From Holophagales bacterium (GTDB lineage Bacteria > Acidobacteriota > Holophagae > Holophagales > Holophagaceae): DNA of 16,171 nt. A program made the position numbers and the translations under genes. Under the pieces are notes generated by a model. The model did not search any database and had not been told where the DNA came from. It was given only the letters and a program-made list of their open reading frames with translations. The stretch is from contig JAITFL010000017.1 of NCBI GenBank assembly GCA_031281385.1, positions 1 to 16,171 of the forward strand, given 5' to 3'. Below, in pieces: positions 7,495 to 15,783 of this stretch; position 1 is the first letter of the stretch, and every line of letters starts with the position of its first letter.

Positions 7495-8340
7495 ATGAAA
7501 TGGCTACTGGCTTTGGTTCTACCGGCCTTTGCATTGGCCCAGCAGCCCAAGCCGCGTACTTGGACTAACACGGCCACGCTCTCGTTCGTGGCCACCTCTG
7601 GCAACTCGTCAGGCCAGACGCTTAGCATTTCGGACGACCACAGCAAGAAGTGGAACTTCATGACCCTAGTCCTCAGTGGCAGGATGATCAGGTCTGCCGC
7701 CGTGCTGGAGAGGAGAGTGGCCATAGGGTCCTCTCTTAACGATCTGGTGGTCAAAGAGAACAACTCAACGACTGTCACCGCCGAAAAATACTACCTTAGG
7801 GCGCGTTTTGACTACAGGCTCAAAGACAGGGACAGGTGGTATTGGTACGGCGGCAGTTCGTGGGAACAAAACCTGCCGGCGGGCTTGGACAGCCGGACCG
7901 ACATAACCGCAGGCGTTGGCAGGATACTGTCGGACTCCCCCGGCCAAACATGGCGCGTGGACGCTGGCCTCGGCGCCAAGCGGGAAGTGCCGTCCTATCC
8001 CCCCTGGGGCTTCCAAAAAGAGAGTGGCACCTTCAACCTGACCAGCTCGTTCAAACGAAAGTTCCTCGAAAACATAAGCTATAACGCAGACCTGGCAGCC
8101 ATAGTCAACATAAAGAAATTTGAAGACAGAGTGATAACGCTTAAAAACGGCATCAGCGTAACGATGACAAGAAACACATCCCTAAAGATCGGCGTTGACA
8201 TGAACCACCGCAACCTCCCGGCCATGGTCTCCATCCGGGCGCTCACCCCTGGCGACCCACCAGTCCACATAGGCAACATAGTCGTCAGAGCCCGAAAGAT
8301 GGACGTGGACATGTCCACCAGCTTTGTGTTTACGTTTTAG
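7495..8340 (+). CDS. DUF481-like outer-membrane beta-barrel protein
   Basis: The 281-residue protein opens with a signal peptide (MKWLLALVLPAFALA) and a probable signal peptidase I cleavage after Ala15, before QQPKP. The mature part alternates polar and hydrophobic residues in amphipathic strands rich in Trp/Tyr and ends with Phe, both usual for outer-membrane barrels. The pattern GNSSGQTLSISDDHSKKW, then paired strands ending YYLRARFDYRL and TDITAGVGR, resembles DUF481 (YdiY-type, 'salt-induced outer membrane protein'). The function of that family is not established. It begins 6 nt after glgA without a good Shine-Dalgarno sequence, so it is likely translated by coupling. Nothing visible links it to glycogen, so this may be an operon of convenience. 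Confidence 0.72.
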   Translation: MKWLLALVLPAFALAQQPKPRTWTNTATLSFVATSGNSSGQTLSISDDHSKKWNFMTLVLSGRMIRSAAVLERRVAIGSSLNDLVVKENNSTTVTAEKYYLRARFDYRLKDRDRWYWYGGSSWEQNLPAGLDSRTDITAGVGRILSDSPGQTWRVDAGLGAKREVPSYPPWGFQKESGTFNLTSSFKRKFLENISYNADLAAIVNIKKFEDRVITLKNGISVTMTRNTSLKIGVDMNHRNLPAMVSIRALTPGDPPVHIGNIVVRARKMDVDMSTSFVFTF

Positions 8341-8360
8341 AATTTCTCCAAAAGCCCGAA

Positions 8361-8696
8361 ACTATCCGCCCGCCCATCGAAGTCATATCCATGTATCCGC
8401 CCCTACATAGGGCAGTAAGCGAAGCGAGTACTAGGGGTCTGGGGAAGACGCCCTAGTGCTATGAGCGTTTGAGGCTGCAGTGCAGCCTCAAATGCCTGCA
8501 GCACTTGGGTGGCTTAAAAAGAAGCGCGGACTCGCATGCGAGGCCGTGCAAGCGAATCCCCAGTTAGCATTTAGGAAGCTTTTCCACGCTCCGACGCATA
8601 ACACAACAGGCCGAAAGATGCTCGTCCCGAGTCCAAGCAGCGAATGACCTCGCTGCGTCATCATTCGGCATAAACATGGCGCGGGCGTCAGCCCGC
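8361..8696 (+). repeat. intergenic structured element, copy B (long core)
   Basis: Fills nearly the whole gap 8341-8701 between two convergent genes. The 5' block includes CGCCCATCGAAG and the interrupted palindrome GCCCCTACATAGGGC (8398-8412). The core-closing stem is CTGGGGA (8439-8445) with TCCCCAG (8557-8563). The core holds a perfect hairpin with 12-nt arms TTTGAGGCTGCA (8468-8479) and TGCAGCCTCAAA (8481-8492) around one G, and the palindrome CTCGCATGCGAG (8531-8542). The 3' block has GATGCTCGTCCCGAG and the hairpin GCAGCGA/TCGCTGC (8637-8643 with 8650-8656). A GC hairpin GCGGGC/GCCCGC (8681-8686 with 8691-8696) ends 5 nt before the stop codon of the HEAT gene and could serve as a two-way terminator. 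Confidence 0.8.
8468..8492. other. perfect 25-nt hairpin inside copy B
   Basis: TTTGAGGCTGCA (8468-8479) and TGCAGCCTCAAA (8481-8492) are exact reverse complements separated by a single G. As RNA it would form about 10-11 pairs with a tiny loop. Copy A keeps only the right arm (about 3541-3552, with one change), so the hairpin was gained in B or half-deleted in A. Confidence 0.8.
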
Positions 8697-8701
8697 ATCA
8701 G

Positions 8702-11503
8702 TTAGCCAGTAATATCTTCCAGCAGCTTTTCCATCGGGAAAGGTTTGTATAGGGTGCCTATCAGCCAAGGGGGCTCACCGAACCCGGACATATCCCTGTT
8801 TGAGGTGCATATATAGACATACTTGACTTTGTTTTGATCCCACGCAGCCTGTAGCCAGGCCAGCAGTTTGCCGCCTTCCTCGACGGTTTCGACGATCATC
8901 AGGTCGGCCTTAGATTCTTTCAGCATACCGTCCGCCTCGTCCTTGCTGCTGGCTTCGCGCACTTCCCACTCGCCCGCGCCCTTTAGGGCTTCGACCAAGC
9001 GCTTCCTGAAAAAGGCGCTGGGTTCTACGACCAAGATAGAGGTAATGGGGGCGCGGCGGTTGATCTCTGCGTCGGTGAGCCCCAGCCGTAGCAGGGCGTT
9101 CTTGGCCGCGCTCTTGAGGCCCAAGCCAGTTGCGCGCCCATAGATCGCTTTTATTGGCTCGATGAGGTCTTTCTGGCCGCAGCGGCCAGCTATCTCGCAC
9201 AACTGCGCAATGTCTTTCCAGTCCTGCTCGGTTACCTTTAGTTGGCTGTGTACGTAGCTGGCTATAGACTTGGCCATCTCGGCCTTGAGTATAAGGTCGG
9301 GGTCTTCCAGCTTAGAGCGCAGGCTGACAATGGCCTCTGACCTCAGCGGGCCCTTGGGGGCGGTGCGTTGGATTATGTTTGTGAGGTCTAGCTCTTTCTG
9401 GGCCAAGACTTTCAGGCTTTCGCACCTTTTGGCTATGTCCTTGTTTATGGCGGTTAGGCGGTCGTTGGCGTTTTTGTCCCAGGCATCCTTGGTGCGCATT
9501 ACTGAAAGGTATTCTGATATTCTATCAACCAGCCTTTCGTATTTTGCCAAGTCTAGGATGTAAAGCTTTTCAACGGAGCATAGGGCGCGGAACGTGTTGC
9601 CGTGGCCAGAGCCATCGCCGCAGCACCTTTCCAGCAATTTAGCGTATTCTTCGTAATGCTCCATCGGAAATGCGTTGGTAAACGAGTTGAATGGCACCAA
9701 AGAACCTTCCAGCGCCACAAATAGCACTTCCAGGTGCCGCAGGTTGGCGGATTTTACCAAAAGGCCCAAGGCCGACTCGGTGCTTTCGAGGGCCGCCAGG
9801 GCCTCTGCCAAGGCGACTTGCAACTGCAGGGGCTGCCCATCGTGTAGCATCTCCAGCATCAGCGGCGCGGCTCTCTGCACGCGCAGGCTGGCCAAAGCGT
9901 TGGCGGCCTCTACCAGCAGCCCGCCCTTGACGGGGGCTTCGCCCGTCAGGTCTTTGCGGATAAAGTCTATTAGCAGATCCGCAGATTCTACCATCTGTAT
10001 CTCTGTGAAGCCCCACATTGCCTGGCGCATCTTCTCGGTGTCGCCGGAATGGAAGTACTCGACAAAGATCTCGCGCCCCCTGTGCAGCTTTCCAAGATGC
10101 TGGACTGCTCGCTGGCCTACGTCTACGATGGAATCGCGGATGGCTTTCAAAAAAAAGTCAACAAAGCGGTCATCCTCTTTGGCGCCAATGGTGTCAACTA
10201 TGATGAAGCGCCGCTGGTATTCGGAGTCGGCAAGAAATTCATCTAGTATTTCAACGTCTTGGTTCGACACAAGGGTGGCGTACGATTCTAGGAACAATTG
10301 CCCACCCAGCTTGAGGTTGAACACTTCCCTAAAATAGGGAAGTACGTCTGCGTGTTCGGCTCCCCCTTCTCCAACTAGCCGTGCGAGGGCGGCACCGATA
10401 TAGTCAAGGACAGCCTCTTGGTCGTTGAGCTGCTTTTCAATTTCGGCGGCGCGCTCGCCAATGACCACCGAAAACCGGGCCATCTTGCCCTCCACCAACA
10501 GGCGCAGGGATTCCAGCAAGATTGTGGCGGCGGTGGTCACGGCAAGTTCTTCCAGCGCATCGAAAATATGGGATGCATCTGCGCCGTCCTGCCCAAGGGC
10601 AATGTTCAGCTCGCCGACTAGGGACTTGGCCTGCTCGCGGAATAGATCCACCACGAGTTTTTGGCATTCTTGCTTGGCGGATGGCTTTGGCATGTTGCCC
10701 AAGCGCTGCACAATGTCCAAAAGTTTGCGGCTTTCAAGTATGTCGTTTGCGGTGTTCTTTAGGGTGTAGGCCAAAAAAGAATTGGCCTCGGGGCACTGGA
10801 AGCATGGCAGTATCCGCAGGACGTGCTGCTTCACCACAATGTCGCCGTCCTGGTACGCCTGTATGAGCGCGGGGACGTCTTGTGGCCCCATCATCACGGC
10901 CAGCATGCGTGCGCCAGTGGCAGAGAGTTTAGGGTTGCTCTCGCCCTCCATGATGCGGCCCATGTAATATGCGACTGGCTGCTTCTTGCTCTCTAGGTCG
11001 TTCAGCTCGCGGTCAAGGATTATCTGGTGATCTCTGGCGGCGCGGACAGTCTTGAGCCTCTGCAGCGCCTTCCAAGATGATTTTGTGCCAAGCTGGCCCA
11101 GCGCGGCGCAGCCTTCGTCGAACACGGTGAGCTCTGGCTCTTTTGAAAGTATGTCAAATAGCAGGTGGGTCCACTCTGGCCAGTTGTGCTTTGCCACTGT
11201 GGGCAGCACCGCCCTCCTTAGTGTCGAAGTGCCAGGCTTTTTTAGGTATTCGCCAAGGACGCGCAGGCTGGCCTTGCCAATTTCGCCCATCTTGGGCAGC
11301 AGTCGGCGCAAAAAATCCTCATCGCCGGGTACATACCCTGCGAGGATGTGCCGCAGGGCATCCAGGGGGGTCATAGATTCCATTCTTTCGCTCATGGCAC
11401 CTTCTGGCTCACTGGCAAGGGGAAATGGGCATAATTCGGCGGCTAGAATCAAAGCGTCATCGCCGACCGATGAAGTCAATTTTAGCAAAGAAAATGCATC
11501 CAT
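8702..11503 (-). CDS. HEAT-repeat protein with C-terminal pseudo-receiver domain
   Basis: A 933-residue protein of unknown function. Residues from about 45 to 815 are almost entirely alpha-helical, with repeated Leu/Ala-rich helix pairs of HEAT type, for example around LADLLIDFIRKD...EAANALASLRVQRAAPLMLEML, suggesting an elongated protein-binding scaffold. Residues 820-933 resemble a CheY-type receiver: ILVVEPSAFFRKRL, LMIVET, YICTSN and LYKPF follow the beta1-alpha1, beta3, beta4 and beta5 pattern. The first acidic site is E827 and the phospho-acceptor position is E872 rather than Asp. T900/S901 and K920 are kept. It should not be phosphorylated normally and may mimic the active state. There is no signal peptide, so it is probably cytoplasmic. 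The start is supported by AAAGGAT about 8 nt upstream. It is monocistronic and convergent with the glycogen operon. Confidence 0.8.
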   Translation of the reverse strand: MDAFSLLKLTSSVGDDALILAAELCPFPLASEPEGAMSERMESMTPLDALRHILAGYVPGDEDFLRRLLPKMGEIGKASLRVLGEYLKKPGTSTLRRAVLPTVAKHNWPEWTHLLFDILSKEPELTVFDEGCAALGQLGTKSSWKALQRLKTVRAARDHQIILDRELNDLESKKQPVAYYMGRIMEGESNPKLSATGARMLAVMMGPQDVPALIQAYQDGDIVVKQHVLRILPCFQCPEANSFLAYTLKNTANDILESRKLLDIVQRLGNMPKPSAKQECQKLVVDLFREQAKSLVGELNIALGQDGADASHIFDALEELAVTTAATILLESLRLLVEGKMARFSVVIGERAAEIEKQLNDQEAVLDYIGAALARLVGEGGAEHADVLPYFREVFNLKLGGQLFLESYATLVSNQDVEILDEFLADSEYQRRFIIVDTIGAKEDDRFVDFFLKAIRDSIVDVGQRAVQHLGKLHRGREIFVEYFHSGDTEKMRQAMWGFTEIQMVESADLLIDFIRKDLTGEAPVKGGLLVEAANALASLRVQRAAPLMLEMLHDGQPLQLQVALAEALAALESTESALGLLVKSANLRHLEVLFVALEGSLVPFNSFTNAFPMEHYEEYAKLLERCCGDGSGHGNTFRALCSVEKLYILDLAKYERLVDRISEYLSVMRTKDAWDKNANDRLTAINKDIAKRCESLKVLAQKELDLTNIIQRTAPKGPLRSEAIVSLRSKLEDPDLILKAEMAKSIASYVHSQLKVTEQDWKDIAQLCEIAGRCGQKDLIEPIKAIYGRATGLGLKSAAKNALLRLGLTDAEINRRAPITSILVVEPSAFFRKRLVEALKGAGEWEVREASSKDEADGMLKESKADLMIVETVEEGGKLLAWLQAAWDQNKVKYVYICTSNRDMSGFGEPPWLIGTLYKPFPMEKLLEDITG

Positions 11504-11585
11504 TCACATTATCCTTTTGAGAGCCAGAAAATACTTTGCAAAACCACCTATCCCCTAACTCCTACACCCATTGCCCGGCAGATTC

Positions 11586-11840
11586 ATCGGGCTGAATGGT
11601 GTCCGGTTGAGTTATCTGCTCGGCGCATATCTTTTTTGCTCGGGGTGATGGCCCGGCAATTTGCCTCATTTTGTGCCGGGTCTTGGAGCCCGCCCGAATG
11701 CTAAACTGGGGTGCGCTCGGTTGCATAGCTCGCAGGCTCGCGCTGCCCCGCTTGCACCCCAGACCCCGGGTACTCGCCTCGCCTACTGCCCTATGTAGGG
11801 GCTGATACATGGACATGGTTTCGATGGGCGGGCGGATGCA
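11586..11840 (-). repeat. intergenic structured element, copy C (short core)
   Basis: On the minus strand this begins at about 11840 with CATCCGCCCGCCCATCG and carries the full 5' block, including GCCCCTACATAGGGC (11802-11788). The core-closing stem is the longest of all copies: CTGGGGTGC (11762-11754) with GCACCCCAG (11714-11706), a perfect 9 bp, enclosing about 39 nt. The 3' block (TTTAGCATTCGGGCGGGCTCC, ATTGCCGGGCC, CCCCGAGC, AAAGATATGC, GATAACTCAACCGG) matches copy E closely and ends with CATTCAGCCCGAT. The gap 11504-12013 lies between divergent genes. Outside the element it holds only a T-tract with TACAAT (11928-11933), a possible -10 for the RNase G operon. Confidence 0.78.
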
Positions 11841-12013
11841 TTGGGATGGCTTCGTTCAGTGCTTGGTTTTTTGGGCACTAGCCCCAACCCCCTAACTAAG
11901 GCGCTTCCCTTCCTAACCTTTTTTTTGTACAATACTTTGGCGCCCGGTTTGGGTCGCAAAGTGGGGGGCCGCCTGGCACACTGTAGCTTGTCTATCTCCA
12001 TGAGAGGTCGCTG

Positions 12014-13546
12014 ATGCAGGTCCGCCGCTCCTTGGTGGTCAACGCGACTCCTCTGGAGACGCGCATAGCCCTGCTAGAAAATGGCCAAGTGTGCGAGCTG
12101 TTCATCGAGCGTACGTCCTTCGTCAGCCAAGTGGGCGACATCCACAAAGGGCGGGTGGCCAAGCTGCTGCCCGGAATGCAAAGCGCTTTCGTGGCCATCG
12201 GCGATTCAAAGGACGGCTTTCTGTACTTGGACGAGCCCGAGGCCCACCGCCTGACCGCCGAAGAATCCGACATCGAGGACTATTCCGACACCGCCGTGAT
12301 AGAGATAGCCTCTCTCACTGTTAATCTCCCGCCGCTGAAAGAGGGAGAAGAAGTGCTGGTTCAGGTGGTAAAGGATTCCATCGCCTCAAAGGGGCCGCGC
12401 CTAAGCCGCCACATCAGCTTCCCAGGGCGCTTTTTGGTGTTCATGCCGGGGATAGACCATGTCGGCATTTCAAGAAAAATCACCGATGCAAAAGAGCGGG
12501 AGAGGCTCAGGGATTTGATAAAGGCGCACTCCGAGCCCGGAGAAGGCTTCATCGTGCGGACAGCGGCCATCGGCGAGGACGACAAAGACCTGGTGGCCGA
12601 CATCACCTTTTTGAGAGAGATTTGGAAAGAAGTCCAATCCCGCGCCGGACGGCGCATGGCCCCCAGCATCGTCTGGCAGGATTTCAGACTGCTGCAAAAG
12701 GTGCTGCGCGACCTGTTTAGGGAAGAAGTGTCGGCTTTTTGGGTTGACACCGAAGAGGCATACCAGCAGGTAGTCGCATTCGTCCAGGCCTTGCACCCCG
12801 ACTGGCTGGACAGGGTTAAAAGATTCACGTCGGACATCCCCATTTTTGAAGCATTCGAAATAGAGCGCGAGCTTGAGCTGGCGCTGCAGCCCAAGTACTT
12901 CCTGCGGCAGGGCGGGTCAATAGTCATCAATCAGACCGAGGCACTTGTTAGCGTGGACGTCAACACGGGCAAATTCATTGGCGCCAAAGATTTAGAAGAA
13001 ACTGTTTTCTTGACCAACATGGCCGCAATCCCAGAGATCGTCCGACAGCTACGCCTGCGTAACCTTGGCGGCATAGTGGTGATTGACTTCATAGACATGA
13101 TAGACCACGGCCACAGAAGCAAAGTGATGAAAAAGCTCCACGAAGAGCTGATGCGCGACAGGAACCACGCAAGGGCGCTGGACATCAGCGAATTTGGCTT
13201 AGTGGAGATGACGCGCAAGCGCACGGGCCCTAGCCTAGAGCGCCAACTGACGGTCCCCTGTCCGCGCTGCGAAGGGACCAGCCGCCGCCTCAGCCCCGAA
13301 ACAATCATCCTAAAAGCCTACAGAGAGATGGCGCGTCTTGGGGACAAGCTGCGGGGCGCGTCCATAAGGATAACCCTGCACCCAAACCTCAGAGCGGCAA
13401 TTGGAGACGTGACCAGAGACGGGCTTATGCAGCTTGCCAGGTTCCTTGGGGCCCACGTCCTTTGGGTGGAGAGGCCAGACTACAGGGAAGAGAGCATCGG
13501 TTTCGAGATAACGCCCGCAAAGCCTGCGGGGGCGGCAAATGGATAA
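12014..13546 (+). CDS. rng: ribonuclease G (RNase E/G family endoribonuclease)
   Basis: Single-strand-specific endoribonuclease for rRNA 5' maturation and mRNA decay. At 510 residues it is of RNase G size and lacks the long C-terminal scaffold of RNase E. An S1 RNA-binding domain occupies about 38-130 (VGDIHKGRV...GMQSAFVAIG). The catalytic DNase I-like region carries D315 in SVDVNTGK and D358 in VIDFIDM, the two magnesium ligands. The zinc-link motif is C416-PR-C419, preceded by EMTRKRTGPS. The start at 12014 has AGAGG 7-8 nt upstream. Its last 8 bp overlap the following deaminase gene. Confidence 0.94.
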   Translation: MQVRRSLVVNATPLETRIALLENGQVCELFIERTSFVSQVGDIHKGRVAKLLPGMQSAFVAIGDSKDGFLYLDEPEAHRLTAEESDIEDYSDTAVIEIASLTVNLPPLKEGEEVLVQVVKDSIASKGPRLSRHISFPGRFLVFMPGIDHVGISRKITDAKERERLRDLIKAHSEPGEGFIVRTAAIGEDDKDLVADITFLREIWKEVQSRAGRRMAPSIVWQDFRLLQKVLRDLFREEVSAFWVDTEEAYQQVVAFVQALHPDWLDRVKRFTSDIPIFEAFEIERELELALQPKYFLRQGGSIVINQTEALVSVDVNTGKFIGAKDLEETVFLTNMAAIPEIVRQLRLRNLGGIVVIDFIDMIDHGHRSKVMKKLHEELMRDRNHARALDISEFGLVEMTRKRTGPSLERQLTVPCPRCEGTSRRLSPETIILKAYREMARLGDKLRGASIRITLHPNLRAAIGDVTRDGLMQLARFLGAHVLWVERPDYREESIGFEITPAKPAGAANG

Positions 13547-14015
13547 CGGTGCGCCCAGCCGTCCGCGGCTAAAAGACGAGGTGTTTCTGCGGATGGCCCT
13601 TGAACTTAGCCGGCTTGGGACTTGCTGCAGGCTAAAAGTCGGCTGCGTCCTGCTTCGCCCCGATGGGGGGATAGCGTCGGGCGGCTACAATGGAGCTCTG
13701 CCGGGGATGCCGCACTGCCAGCCAAGCACCTGCAACCCCACCCAGAGGTGCCTGCACACCAGCCACGCAGAAGAAAACGCGCTAGGCTTTTGCGATGGCC
13801 CTATAGGGACTGCGTACGTCACCCACGAGCCATGCCTCACTTGCACTAGGGCACTCATCAGGCGGGGGGCGCGCAGAGTGGTTTTTCTCCTGCCGTACAC
13901 CAGCATAGCCGAGCAAGAAAGATTGGAAAGACAGGCGGCCATCGAACACTTCAACGTGCAGTGGGAGCGCCTAGAGGGCGTTGTCGCGGCAGACCCGCAA
14001 GCCATAAGCGGCTAG
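13539..14015 (+). CDS. dCMP deaminase-type cytidine/deoxycytidylate deaminase
   Basis: The 158-residue protein has the zinc-dependent deaminase fold of the dCMP deaminase/ComEB branch. H76-A-E78 supplies a zinc ligand and the proton-shuttling Glu, and P98-C99-x2-C102 the other two ligands. NGALPGMPHC (51-60) and the Cys-rich CLHTSHAEENA segment are characteristic of deoxycytidylate deaminases, so dCMP to dUMP is the most likely reaction, feeding thymidylate synthesis. The family also includes late competence protein ComEB. The start overlaps the RNase G gene by 8 bp, with GGGGGCGG a few nt upstream, indicating coupling. The ABC transporter gene starts 16 nt after its stop. Confidence 0.87.
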   Translation: MDNGAPSRPRLKDEVFLRMALELSRLGTCCRLKVGCVLLRPDGGIASGGYNGALPGMPHCQPSTCNPTQRCLHTSHAEENALGFCDGPIGTAYVTHEPCLTCTRALIRRGARRVVFLLPYTSIAEQERLERQAAIEHFNVQWERLEGVVAADPQAISG

Positions 14016-14031
14016 GCAGATGGGGGGCTGA

Positions 14032-15783
14032 TTGCTGGGCGGGTTCAAAAGTTTGTCGCCTTGGTGGCTAAAGCTATATTATCCATACAAAAAAGAGCTT
14101 CTGCTGGGGCTGGCGGCTACCGTGCTATGCGGCGTGGCCGCAGCGTGGGTGCCATATTGGGCGGGCGACGCGGTTAAGGCCATCGAAGCTGGCAATTATC
14201 CGCTGTCCCACAACTGCCTCAAATGGATGCTGGTCGTCACCGCAGCCGCCGGGGTGGGCCGCTACTTCATGCGAAACATTCTGATCGGCCTAAGCCGCCA
14301 AATAGAAAGAAGGCAAAGGGAAGAGCTGTACGACTTTCTGCTGTCTAAGCCCTTCTCTTTTTACGAGCGCCAAACTACGGGCGACTTAATGAGCCGCGTC
14401 GGCGACGACGTACTCACAGTGAGGATGGCGACAGGGCCTGGGGTGATGAGCCTGTTGCAGACCGCGTGCATTCTGCCGATGACCCTAGCGCTGATGCTGA
14501 AAACAGAGCCAAGCGTAACGCTGGCGGTGCTGTCGCCCTTTGCCCTGCTGCCGCTGTTTTTTTACTTTCTTGGCAGGTGGGGGCACATAACGCAACAAAA
14601 ATTGCAGTTGGCAAATTCTAGGCTGAACACCTTCAGCCATGAAACCATTTCGGGCGAAAAAGTGGTACAGGCGTTTGGCATAGAAGCCATCCGCGTTGAA
14701 GAGTTTTCAAAGTTGAGCAAAGAACAGGCAAGGCTAAATGTCTTGCAGACTGCCTTTTTCTCATCGTACGGCCCCTTTGCCGCCGTCATGGGCGGCGCCA
14801 GCATAATTGTGCTGATCTGGTTCGGCGGGGGCATGGTGGCCCAAGGGCGCTTGGGGATAGGCGACCTCACGGCCTTCACTGGCTATCTTGGGGCGCTTGG
14901 GTGGCCGGTCATGTCCCTCGGGTGGGCGGCCAACCTCTTCCAGCGTGGCAAAGCGGGGCAGTTGCGAATCCAACAACTGTTCGAGCAGCCCTTTGATGCC
15001 CTGCCAGAGGCCGTGCCATTTTCCGGGGGCCACCAGGCGATTTCGCTAGAGGCCAAAGATGTAGAAATCCGCTTCGAATCCGGGCGGGGCTTAGGGCCTA
15101 TCTCCATCTCGGTGCCAGCGGGAGGCAGCCTAGCCATCGTAGGGGGCATAGGGTCGGGCAAGACCATCCTTTTGCAGGCCCTGGCCGGCCTGCGCGAACC
15201 CCAGCGCGGCTCTGTGGCCGTAGATGGGTACCCCTTGGACAAAGACGGGCTAAGGCAGTACTGGGCTGGACTCGGCTGGGCGCCGCAAGAGGCCACGCTT
15301 TTTTCCGGTACTCTGCGCGACAACCTGTGCATCGGCAGCCCAAGCGCTTCCGAAGAAGAAATGATGGAGGCCGCAAGGGCGGCATGCCTAGATGGTTTTA
15401 TCCACAGCCTGCCGCAAGGGCTGGATTCAGTAGTGGGCGAGCGCGGAGTGGTGCTGTCGGGCGGCGAGCGCCAACGCGCCGCCTTGGCTCGGGCGCTGCT
15501 GCGTAGGCCAGGGGTGCTGCTGCTGGACGACTGCCTTTCAGCCGTTGACTCCGAAACAGAAAGCGGCATCCTTAACAACCTAGCGACATTCCTTGGCAAG
15601 GCCACACTCGTTCTTGCCACCCACAGAATATTCGCCGCAGAACTATGCGAAAAAGTTATAGTCCTAGAAAATGGCCGAATAATCCAAACAGGCCCACCGG
15701 AAGAGCTCAGACAAGCGGATGGCCTGTACTCCAAACTGCGAACCCTGCAGAGTATCGAAAGAGAGCGCCGCCTCTTTAATTGA
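14032..15783 (+). CDS. ABC exporter half-transporter, MdlA-like (degenerate ATPase site)
   Basis: The 583-residue protein has an N-terminal six-helix exporter domain (about 15-310) fused to an ATPase domain. Walker A is GGIGSGKT (371-378), the Q-loop is Q419 in WAPQEATLF, the signature is LSGGE (475-479), Walker B is VLLLD (495-499) and the switch His is H531. The residue after Walker B is D500 (DDCLSAVD) rather than Glu. That is typical of the degenerate subunit of heterodimeric exporters such as MdlA or BmrC. The substrate is unknown (drugs, lipids or peptides are possible). Translation appears to start at TTG 14032, preceded by GGGGGGC; an ATG at 14020 meets a stop after three codons. It is the third gene of the rng operon. 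No partner half-transporter follows before the window end. Confidence 0.85.
   Translation: MLGGFKSLSPWWLKLYYPYKKELLLGLAATVLCGVAAAWVPYWAGDAVKAIEAGNYPLSHNCLKWMLVVTAAAGVGRYFMRNILIGLSRQIERRQREELYDFLLSKPFSFYERQTTGDLMSRVGDDVLTVRMATGPGVMSLLQTACILPMTLALMLKTEPSVTLAVLSPFALLPLFFYFLGRWGHITQQKLQLANSRLNTFSHETISGEKVVQAFGIEAIRVEEFSKLSKEQARLNVLQTAFFSSYGPFAAVMGGASIIVLIWFGGGMVAQGRLGIGDLTAFTGYLGALGWPVMSLGWAANLFQRGKAGQLRIQQLFEQPFDALPEAVPFSGGHQAISLEAKDVEIRFESGRGLGPISISVPAGGSLAIVGGIGSGKTILLQALAGLREPQRGSVAVDGYPLDKDGLRQYWAGLGWAPQEATLFSGTLRDNLCIGSPSASEEEMMEAARAACLDGFIHSLPQGLDSVVGERGVVLSGGERQRAALARALLRRPGVLLLDDCLSAVDSETESGILNNLATFLGKATLVLATHRIFAAELCEKVIVLENGRIIQTGPPEELRQADGLYSKLRTLQSIERERRLFN

Noticed and set aside
8361..8696. 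Simple intrinsic terminator between convergent genes
   Set aside because: The GC hairpin at 8681-8696 may terminate transcription, but it lacks a T-tract, and the surrounding 300 nt is conserved with other copies that are not between convergent genes.
9675..10337. 220-codon plus-strand open frame, and a 125-codon minus-strand frame at 9639-10016
   Set aside because: Both are shadows of the HEAT-repeat gene in other frames, with Arg/Ser/Pro-rich composition typical of out-of-frame GC-rich DNA.
11586..11840. Copy C as a HEARO/omega-RNA because CCCGATGA occurs at its 3' end
   Set aside because: The ATGA is not shared by copies A, B or E as seen, the 5' flank is conserved rather than variable as a guide would be, and no IscB or TnpB gene is present. 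A model search is needed to settle it, so I do not assert it.
12014..13546. RNase E instead of RNase G
   Set aside because: The protein ends at 510 residues soon after the zinc-link and small domain, with no long Arg/Pro-rich degradosome scaffold.
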